The position numbers were made by a program, and so were the translations under genes. 64,000 nucleotides of DNA. It comes from Globodera rostochiensis (Eukaryota; Nematoda; Chromadorea; Rhabditida; Heteroderidae). Location of the stretch: the NCBI GenBank assembly GCA_018350325.1, contig JAEVLN010000005.1, forward strand, positions 3,668,142 to 3,732,141, in the 5' to 3' direction. Shown in pieces: positions 42,871 to 51,500 of the stretch; the stretch's first letter is position 1, and every line of letters starts with the position of its first letter. The notes beneath the pieces are model-generated. The model was not told the origin of the DNA. It did not search any database and saw only the letters and a list, made by a program, of their open reading frames with translations.

Positions 42871-43429
42871 ATGGGCTCTTCCCCCCCCCCCATCCCCTGT
42901 GAATCGCGTGACATATTTTAATAGCACTAGTTGCCCCCAAAGTGATTTCGCAAAAGCATAAAATCTTTGAATTCACAAAAATTAATTTATCATTAAGTTT
43001 GAGATTTCTTAGAATTTTCGCGTTTGCCAAGCAACCGAATAATACATACATAAACAAGCAAATAATGATTCCTAATCGATGAGACCATCCCCGGGGGCTG
43101 ATTGTGTCAATCAATCAATCGCTTCACCTCTAATGTTTGAAGAAGCACCGGCACTGTCATCGACTTGAAATGGGTTTCGACCAACAAGTCAAATCGATCG
43201 CTGATCAGGGCAACTTTCAGCCAAAGTACAAAAGGGCAACAGAATTTGAAGACTTCGAACAAACGGTTGACGCAAACAAAAAGAAAGAAAATTATAAATT
43301 GCCAATTACTCATTTTGTTAGAAGGAAGGCCTATCTTTCTGAAAATATATGCTTTTGAATAAATAAACTCACGTTTCTTTCAAGCGTTTCTCCACTTTGC
43401 TCGGATTGTTCGATCTCCGTCTTTATATC
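42871..43429. other. Intergenic, no gene seen
   Basis: C-tract near 42881-42891. Open frames at 43107-43362 lie on both strands over the same bases and show no domain. Confidence 0.35.
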
Positions 43430-43599
43430 ATACATCAATAACTTTAGGGTTGGCAGAAATTTGGAAAATAAACGCCATATTATTGATTTTCTGAGTGACG
43501 CCAAAAGATTTTTCAAGTATTGTGCTAAAACAATTCACCATTTCATAATTATTTCATTTACAAAAGTTCTCATATAAATCCCAACAAAATTATCCAAAG
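43430..43599 (+). promoter_or_regulatory. Type II upstream block before a broken copy
   Basis: GGTTGGCAGAAATTTGG, GATTTTCTGAGTGACGCCAA and TTTCATTTACAAAAG, ending ATCCCAACAAAATTATCCA before the ATG. It matches the block at 985-1148. Confidence 0.5.
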
Positions 43600-43870
43600 A
43601 TGAATGAATTTTGGATTTTAATTTTTGTGTCATTTTTGCAAGAAATTCACTGGACAAAGCCGAAGCCGTAAAAGTAAAATTGGAGGAAACGCCACTCAAA
43701 ACATTTGATGAAATATTCGGAGAAGGCTGGTGGGACAAAGGTGAAGCCGAAGATTTGAAAATGCCGGCGCTAACAAACTTTGCACAAAATGTCCATCACC
43801 AAATCGACTGGCAGAACACCCAACTTGGACAAATTGAACCCAAATCAACTGATCAGCTCTTTGGTCACAT
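43600..43870 (+). pseudogene. Frameshifted, truncated multi-HTH family copy
   Basis: The ATG and MNEFWILIFVSF are followed by a one-base loss in the TTTGCAACAAATTC segment that throws the signal peptide out of frame. In the other frame the acidic region (DEIFGEGWWDKGEAED) and one IEPKSTDQ unit can be read. The copy then jumps at ~43860 directly into the conserved downstream flank (CACATAAACATTTATTTTGG). A deletion has removed all helix-turn-helix units. Confidence 0.8.
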
Positions 43871-44586
43871 AAACATTTATTTTGGCATAAATGCGAGTTG
43901 TTGTGTAGAATCTACTATCAATATTTCTCACCACCAACTATTTTCTTAACAATTCGGATTTGAAAAGAAAGAAAGAAATTTTTGCAAAAGTAAACACTAT
44001 TTTTTATTAACTCCCTATTTTTGCTTCAGCGGGATGATAATTGATACACAATTAAGTATTTTATGTACTTAGTTGTTTATATTTTGATAAAAATTTAAAA
44101 ATTCTCGATTATTCACACGAAGTTTACGAAATGCAAAAAGGCCCATTAAAAAGCGATTTAGCAAATAATCAACAAATCTTTCAACCAAAAAAAAGTGAAA
44201 GAATCAGAACGAAATTGCAATTCTATTGGAGATCGGACCAATCGAGCTTCTTGGCCGATATCCCAAAATCTCGATCGATCCTCAAGTCCTTCTTTCTCTG
44301 ATCATAAATTATCTCTCTATCAAAAAACAAAGCAGCAAATCAAATTGATCGATCTGTGGAGAGAGTGAATGATGGAACAATTTAAGAAAAAAAGGGATCA
44401 TCGGCAAATGGTGTCCACGAAAAGAAAAACAACGATCAAATTTATGATTTCATTGAAATGAATGCGTAATTGTGCGCGAAATCCGATCAGTCCTGTGACC
44501 GTTGGTGGCGGTACCGATCGGCGAAATCCTCTCACCGCTCCGATTGAGTGCCCATACCCCCGGAGCAAATCTTCTTCTCCCCCGAC
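43871..44586. other. Downstream flank and duplicated segment; no gene
   Basis: 44135-44222 duplicates the stretch after the CPG4-like gene (AAAAAGCGATTTAGCAAATA...). GATCGGACCAATCGAG-type motifs lie near 44226 and resemble 8905. From 44460 the GC content rises towards the next open frame. Confidence 0.4.
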
Positions 44587-44829
44587 ATGCCCGATCAAAA
44601 TTCAACATCGCCTATCTATTATATTGTTTTGCGATCGGGATCTCTCCCGGATGATCCTCCGAACGCCTTCGACGACATCAGCGCGTTCAGCTGCTCATAT
44701 GATCACTTCGATCGGGCGGATGACCGATCGGCGGTGTCGTCCGTCGTTGCCTCGGGCGGCACCCACCGTACACACAGTTCGCCGCCCTTCAAACCGCCAC
44801 CCATTGCCGCTTTTGTCGAGCGCTTATAA
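44587..44829 (+). CDS. Hypothetical small protein or terminal exon
   Basis: An open frame of 80 aa from the ATG at 44587, starting MPDQNSTSPIYYIV and ending PPIAAFVERL. It is distinctly richer in GC than its surroundings, with many C or G third positions (CCC, GAC, ATC, TTC, TCG), unlike spurious frames here. It is Ser/Asp/Pro-rich with no signal peptide or recognised domain. The frame is open upstream to ~44548, so an upstream exon is possible. Function unknown. Confidence 0.4.
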   Translation: MPDQNSTSPIYYIVLRSGSLPDDPPNAFDDISAFSCSYDHFDRADDRSAVSSVVASGGTHRTHSSPPFKPPPIAAFVERL

Positions 44830-44832
44830 AAG
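44825..44832 (+). promoter_or_regulatory. Possible TATA box
   Basis: TATAAAAG at the end of the preceding open frame and ~350 bp before the ATG of the Gly/Trp-rich gene. It could serve that gene if transcription starts near 44855 with a long leader or 5' trimming by trans-splicing. Weak on its own. Confidence 0.25.
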
Positions 44833-45178
44833 GACGGTGCCCATCTCCATTCACATCCATTTATCTCAATTCGCTTTCCCACGTTTTACGAAAATTTAAG
44901 CCACTGAGTTTCGATTTCCAAGATTTGTTTAAAGCCCACTATTAAAGCGTGTGATCTAATCCAGAAGGTTTTGTGATCAAATTGATCAGACCCTCCTGGC
45001 CTTGGATCTGATCACAAATTTCAGGTTCAGATGAAGATTTGAGTCTATCCACCCCTCTAAAACAGTTGTGCTGGTCGGAAATCAAGATCCAGCGTCCCCA
45101 AATATGGAAATCCCGGGATTTTTGGTTCCCGAAAACCGGTCTCACGCTGATTTTCCAGCAACAAAAAAACATTGCAAA

Positions 45179-45455
45179 ATGTCCCGTCTCATTCTGCTGA
45201 TCGCCTTGATCGTGTTGTTCTGCGCTTGCGCGCTCGTTGACCACGCCTCGGCCCAGTGGGGCTGGGGCGGTGGCCCGTGGGGCGGTCGTTGGGGCGGCTG
45301 GAGCGGTCGTTGGGGCGGTGGTCCGTGGGGCGGTTGGCGTGGCGGTGGCTGGGGCCGAGGTGCCGCGCTTTTTAAAAAATTCAAAAAATTGAGCATTTAT
45401 TGAAAGCATTCATCCAAATTTTTTTTGTTTAGGCTGGGGATTTGCAGGACAATGA
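45179..45455 (+). CDS. Secreted Gly/Trp-rich peptide
   Basis: Exons 45179-45359 and 45433-45455 join in phase 1 across a 73-bp intron (GTGCCG...TTTGTTTAG) to give 67 aa. Residues 1-25 are a signal peptide (LILLIALIVLFCACALVDHASA). The mature peptide is almost entirely G, W and R (WGWGGGPWGGRWGG...) and after splicing ends GWGFAGQ, keeping the same composition. Unspliced, it would end in ALFKKFKKLSIY. TTTTCCAG lies 20 bp before the ATG, a plausible spliced-leader acceptor. Such Gly/Trp peptides resemble nematode epidermal antimicrobial-like or matrix peptides; the role is inferred. Confidence 0.75.
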
Positions 45456-45880
45456 ACACGCCGCGTCCGGCACAAACGGACGGATGGAATGCGGCGGAAT
45501 CGAATGGAATTGGTTTTGGGCGGTTAACGATCAGTTCGCTGACCATCGATCACCCCACAAAATTTGTTCCCCTAAAATGCGGCACGCAATTTTCTGTAAT
45601 TTATACCACACACTGTGCACAACTTGTGAGCAAACATACAATTTTCGAATTGCAAAAAGGACCTTTTTCTGCGCTCGGCCCCTCCGGGGGCGCGTGGACA
45701 TTATTAGTGTCCAGAATCAAGAATGGCACTGTAACTTTTTTCAAGGCTGGCCAAGCTTTGCTGGTACTGCTTGAGATTCAAAATGCCGAAAAGTAAAAAT
45801 TTTAAGCTTCTTCAAAATTCATTCGATTTCCTAATATTTGACCCCGGGTCAAAATTTGTTTCTCTTTTTATTCAAATAAA
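45456..45880. other. Probable 3' region of the Gly/Trp-rich gene; no further gene
   Basis: Two overlapping open frames exist in different frames, with neither composition nor motifs supporting coding. Confidence 0.35.
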
Positions 45881-45889
45881 TTATAACCA

Positions 45890-46574
45890 TTTTTAGGCTA
45901 ATTCTATGCTAAAAAATAGCCTTTTTGCGTTAAAATGGCACTTTTGGACCTTTAGTGCCTATTTAGCTTTATTTTCTTTTTTGTGCCTATTTCGGCATTT
46001 TTCTAATAATTTTTTAAGAAAAAATGCTAATAGGTAAATCAAAAATACTCCCAAAAAATTGCTTTTTCATTTTCCAAAAAATTGTCTCCTAAAAATTGTT
46101 GTATTCTCCTGAAATAGATTTGTGTAGAAAAAAAAAATTTAAAATTTAAGAAATTTTTGTGAGAAACAAAATAATTATTTTTTATTTTGGCTGTTCATAA
46201 TCGATCGTCATATTTGTAAAATGATGATGAAAAATATTTATGAGATGACATGAATATTTATTGATTTGGCCCCGGTTAAAAAGGTTTTGGAAAAATATTA
46301 TTAAAGAATATGATTTATGTAAATGCCCATTCAATTGTGGGCTGTCATTTATTACTTTCAATAATTTGTTATTAAAGCTAAATAATATTTATTAATATTG
46401 TAAACATTTGCGAATATTTATTTATTTTTTAAAAATTAAGAAATTTTTGACAGAAATTCTTTAACACAAAAATAATTTGCAAATTTTTCCATGAATTTCC
46501 GTTTAAATTACATATAAAATTAATTGGAATTTCATATAAATGCCCATAAATTCAGAGATATTTTGCCAAATAAA
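45890..46574 (+). promoter_or_regulatory. Type I upstream block of copy 9 with extended homology
   Basis: The core GGGCTGTCATTTATTACTTT at about 46339-46358 lies ~215 bp before the ATG, preceded by AATGCCCATTCAATTGTG, AAGAATATGATTTATGTAAA and ATTTATGAGATGACATGAAT. Further out, 45900-46080 matches 36740-36960 upstream of copy 8 in inverted orientation, so at least ~650 bp of upstream DNA was duplicated with the gene. Confidence 0.55.
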
Positions 46575-48414
46575 ATGGAAGCGTTTTGGATTTTAATTTT
46601 AGCGGTATTCTTTACAACAAATTCACTCGAAAAAGGCGAATCCATAAAATTGGAACTCAAAACTTTTGATGAAATATTCGAAGAAGGCTGGTGGGACAAA
46701 GGTGAAGCCGAAGATTTGAAAACGCCGGCGCCAACAAATTTTGGACAAAATGTCCATCACCAAATCGACCGACAGAACACCCAAATTGGACAAATTGAAC
46801 CCAATTCAACTGATCAGAATCCTCCTCTCACAGAGTCTGATCACTCTGGACAAATTGAACCCAATTCAACTGATCAGAATCCCCTTCTCACAGAGTCTGA
46901 TCACTATGAAAATGCCAATTTAATCGAAAATAATGCGAAAGACGAGCGAAAATGTAAAATTATAGACAAATTCCACGCAATAAAAGAAGAATTTAAGCAA
47001 AAAGGAAAATATTCAAAAAAAGAATGGGCTAAAATTGAGGAGAAAATTGCTAAACATTTAAATGTTAATCGCACGTTAATATTTGAATGGAAAAAAGAAT
47101 TGGGCCTAAGTAAAAAAAAAACAAAAAATGAGCGAAAAAATTTAATAGAAAAATTTGATCAAATGAAAGCCGAGTTAACACGGGCCGGATTCAAAAACTC
47201 TTATAAGCAAGAAATTGATAAAACTGTCACAAAAGAGTTGGGCCTCAATTTTACAACAATTTATGCTTGGAAACGTGAACTTGGCCAAACCAGTGAGATT
47301 TATTCTTAAATAATGACCGGTTGAAAAGTCCTGTTAATGCCGATCCCGGTTTTTGAAACTCGAAATCCCGATCCCGGCTTTCATGCTCCCAAAAATCCCG
47401 GTCCCGGCCTATTCTAGTTGCAATTAGTCTTGGATAAATAGGAGCTTATAAATGATATTAACGTGGTCCAGTGGGAAAAGTTGTCTGGGCCGCAAATGTC
47501 TGAGCCGCAAATGTCTTAATTTGGCTGTGGCCGCAAATGTCTGAGAAAGTCAATTATAAATATTGGTAAGCCAAAAATTCCAAAATAAACGAGTTTTGTT
47601 AAAAAATACTCTAAAAAATTTTTGGTGCCGAAAAAGTACCGACAATTTTTTTCGGTATTTTTTGGTACTTTACCGAAAAGTACCGACCGAACCTTCTGGC
47701 CGTTCACTATTTAAAACACCCAAAAATACCTTTTTTGAATTTTTTGCTCTTTTAGTGACAAATTACTCGGACAATGAAAAGTTTGAAATTGTGAAAAAGT
47801 TAATGCGAATGAAAAGTGGGCATTCCGGTGAGGACAAAAAATCTTGCAAAAAAATTGCTGAAAGATTTGGTGTAAATGTTGGCACAATAAAACAATGGAA
47901 AAAAGAATTTGGCTTAAGTCGAAGAAAGCTAAAAATTGAGCGAAAAAATTTGGTGGAGAAATTTGATCAAATGAAAGCCGAGTTAAAGCGGGACGGATTC
48001 AAAAACTCTTATGATCACGAAATTGATAAAATTGTCGCAAAAGAGTTAGGCATAACTGATAGAACAATTTCCAATTGGAAACGTGAACTTGGCCAAACCG
48101 GTGAGTATTTTAGCCCATATTTATTATTTAATTTTATTAATAAAAATACTTTTATAGAACCACAACATAAACACTCCTATAACGAACAATTGCAATTGAT
48201 TAAACGTTATTATGAAATTAAGGACCAAAATCCAAAAATTAGAGACGAGGACATTGCCAAAATGTTGAAAATTGGAAGAACCACTTTGATTAGATGGAAG
48301 AGACAATTTAAAAGAAATCAATTGCATCAAAATTCTGTCGATGGACATTCTGTGGAAGAGAATTTTGGATCAAATATTCGAGAAATTGAGAATATAAATT
48401 CGGGGAATATTTGA
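46575..48414 (+). CDS. Secreted multi-helix-turn-helix protein, copy 9 (A-B-C-B-D)
   Basis: Exons 46575-47292, 47756-48100 and 48158-48414 give 439 aa with phase 1 joins. Signal peptide MEAFWILILAVFFTTNS; the acidic region has FEEGWW where most copies have FGEGWW. Two IEPNSTDQ repeats, unit A (TLIFEWKKELGLS), B (TTIYAWKRELGQT), C (GTIKQWKKEFGLS), B (RTISNWKRELGQT) and D (TTLIRWKRQFKRNQ), ending NINSGNI. Intron 1 (463 bp) holds a CCCGATCCCGG motif patch and a TTTTCGGTACTTT inverted motif, so it was probably invaded. Intron 2 is 57 bp, a multiple of three with no stop, so retention would add 19 residues in frame. The start codon matches the paralogues. Confidence 0.85.
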
Positions 48415-48509
48415 ATGAAGGGTCAATGATTTGGCATATATGATTTTTTAAATATTTTTGTCACATTTTTAACACAATCTGTGCGAGGACGGTGCCCATC
48501 TCCATTTAG

Positions 48510-51500
48510 ACATGAATGCACCCCATCTAAAAATTGTTTTTGTTTAATTTCTGAAAATTTTATTTATTGAAGAAATAGTGTGGTAAAAAGAGAGAGTCAG
48601 GCGGCGAGAGTAATTGGACATGAACGCACCCCATCTAAAAATTGTTTTAGTTTAATTTCTAAAAATTTTATTTTTTGAAGAAATAGTTTGGTAAAAAGAG
48701 AGAGTCAGGCGGCGAGAGTAATTGGACATGAACGCACCCCATCTAAAAATTGTTTTAGTTTAATTTCTAAAAATTTTATTTTTTGAAGAAATAGTTTGGT
48801 AAAAAGAGAGAGTCAGGCGGCGAGAGTAATTGGACATGAACGCACCCCATCTAAAAATTGTTTTAGTTTAATTTCTGAAAATTTTATTTTTTGAAGAAAT
48901 AGTGTGCTAAAAAGAGAGAGTCAGGCGGCGAGAGTAATTGGACATGAACGCTCCCCATCTAAAAATTGTTTTAGTTTAATTTCTAAAATTTTATTTTTTG
49001 AAGAAATAGTGTGCTAAAAAGAGAGAGTCAGGCGGCGAGAGTAATTGGACATGAACGCACCCCATCTAAAAATTGTTTTAGTTTAATTTCTGAAAATTTT
49101 ATTTTTTGAAGAAATAGTGTGCTAAAAAGAGAGAGTCAGGCGGCTAGTAATTGGACATGAACGCACCCCATCTAAAAATTGTTTTAGTTTAATTTCTAAA
49201 AATTTTATTTTTTGAAGAAATAGTTTGGTAAAAAGAGAGATTCAGGCGGCGAGAGTAATTGGACATGAACGCACCCCATCTAAAAATTGTTTTAGTTTAA
49301 TTTCTGAAAATTTTGTTTTTTGGAGAAATAGTGTGCTAAAAAGAGAGAGTCAGGCGGCGAGAGTAATTGTACATGAACGCACCCCATCTAAAAATTGTTT
49401 TAGTTTAATTTCTAAAATTTTATTTTTTGAAGAAATATTGTGCTAAAAAGAGAGAGTCAGGCGGCGAGAGTAATTGGACATGAACGCACTCCATCTAAAA
49501 ATTGTTTTAGTTTAATTTCTGAAAATTTTATTTTTTGAAGAAATAGTGTGCTAAAAAGAGAGAGTCAGGCGGCGAGAGTAATTGGACATGAACGCACCCC
49601 ATCTAAAAATTGTTTTAGTTTAATTTCTGAAAATTTTATTTTTTGAAGAAATAGTGTGCTAAAAAGAGAGAGTCAGGCGGCGAGAGTAATTGGACATGAA
49701 CGCGTCCCATCTAAAAATTGTTTTAATTTAATTTCTGAAAATTTTATTTGTTGAAGAAAAAGTGTGCTAAAAAGAGAGAGTCATACGGCGAGAGTAATTG
49801 GGACATGAGCGCACCCCATCTAAAAATTGTTTTAGTTTAATTTCTGAACATTTATTTTTTGAAGAAATAGTGTGCCAAAAAGAGAGAGTCAGGCGGCGAG
49901 AGTAATTTGGACATGAACGCACCCCATCTAAAAATTGTTTTAGTTTAATTTCTGAAAATTTTATTTTTTGAAGAAATAGTGTGCCAAAAAGAGAGAGTCA
50001 GGCGGCGAGAGTAATTTGGACATGAACGCACCCCATCTAAAAATTGTTTTATTTGATTTCTGAAAATTTTATTTTTTGAAGAAATAGTGTGCCAAAAAGA
50101 GAGAGTCAGGCGGCGAGAGTAATTTGGACATGAACGCACCCCATCTAAAAATTGTTTTAGTTTAATTTCTGAAAATTTTATTTTTTGAAGAAATAGTGTG
50201 CTAAAAAGAGAGAGTCAGGCGGCGAGAGTAATTTGGAATGAACGCACCCCATCTAAAAATTGTATTAGTTTAATTTCTGAAAATTTTTTTTGAAAAATAG
50301 TGTGCTAAAAAGAGAGAGTCAGGCGGCGAGAGTAATTTGGACATGAAAGCACCCCATCTAAAAATTGTTTTAGTTTAATTTCTGAACATTTTATTTTTTG
50401 AATAAATAGTGTGCTAAAAAGAGAGAGTCAGGCGGCGAGAGTAATTTGGAATGAACGCACCCCATCTAAAAATTGTTTTAGTTTAATTTCTGAAAAATTT
50501 ATTTTTGAATAACTAGTGTGCTAAAAAGTGAGAGTCAGGCGGCGAGAGTAATTTGGACATGAACGCACCCCATATAAAAATGGTTTTAGTTTAATTTCTG
50601 AACATTTTATTTTTTGAAGAAAAAGTGTGCTAAAAAGAGAGAGTCAGGCGGCGAGAGTAATTTGGACATGAACGCACCCCATCTAAAAATTGTTTTTAGT
50701 TAAATTTCTGAAATTTATTTTTTGAAGAAATAGTGTGCTAAAAAGAGAGAGTCAGGCGGCGAGAGTAATTGACATGAACGCACCCCATCTAAAAATTGTT
50801 TTAGTTTAATTTCTGAAAATTTTATTTTTGAGAAATAGTGTGCTAAAAAGAGAGAGTCAGGCGGCGAGAGTAATTGGACATGAACGCACCCATCTAAAAA
50901 TGTTTTAGTTTAATTTCTGAAAATTTTATTTTTTGAAGAAATAGTGTGCTAAAAAGAGAGAGTCAGGCGGCGAGAGTAATTGGACATGAAACGCACCCCA
51001 TCTAAAAATGTTTTAGTTTATTTTCTGAAATTTTATTTTTTTGAAGAAATAGTGTGCTAAAAAGAGAAGTCAGGCGGCGAGAGTAATTGGACATGAACGC
51101 ACCCATCTAAAAATTGTTTTAGTTTATTTCTGAAAATTTATTTTTTGAAGAAATAGTGTGCTAAAAAGAGAGAGTCAGGCGGCGAAGTAATTGGACATGA
51201 ACGCACCCCATCTAAAAATTGTTTTAGTTTAATTTCTGAAAATTTATTTTTTGAAGAAATAGTGTGCTAAAAAGAGAGAGTCAGGCGGCGAGAGTAATTG
51301 GACATGAACGCACCCCATCTAAAAATTGTTTAGTTAATTTCTGAAAATTTATTTTTTGAAGAATAGTGTGCTAAAAAGAGAGAGTCAGGCGGCGAGAGTA
51401 ATTGGACATGAACGCACCCCACTAAAAATTGTTTTAGTTTAATTTCTAAAATTTTATTTTTTGAAGAAATAGTGTGCTAAAAGAGAGAGTCAGGCGGCGA

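Noticed and set aside
45442..45774. 110-aa open frame after the Gly/Trp gene
   Set aside because: An overlapping frame of similar length exists in the same strand, there is no start context, and the region is better read as 3' untranslated sequence.
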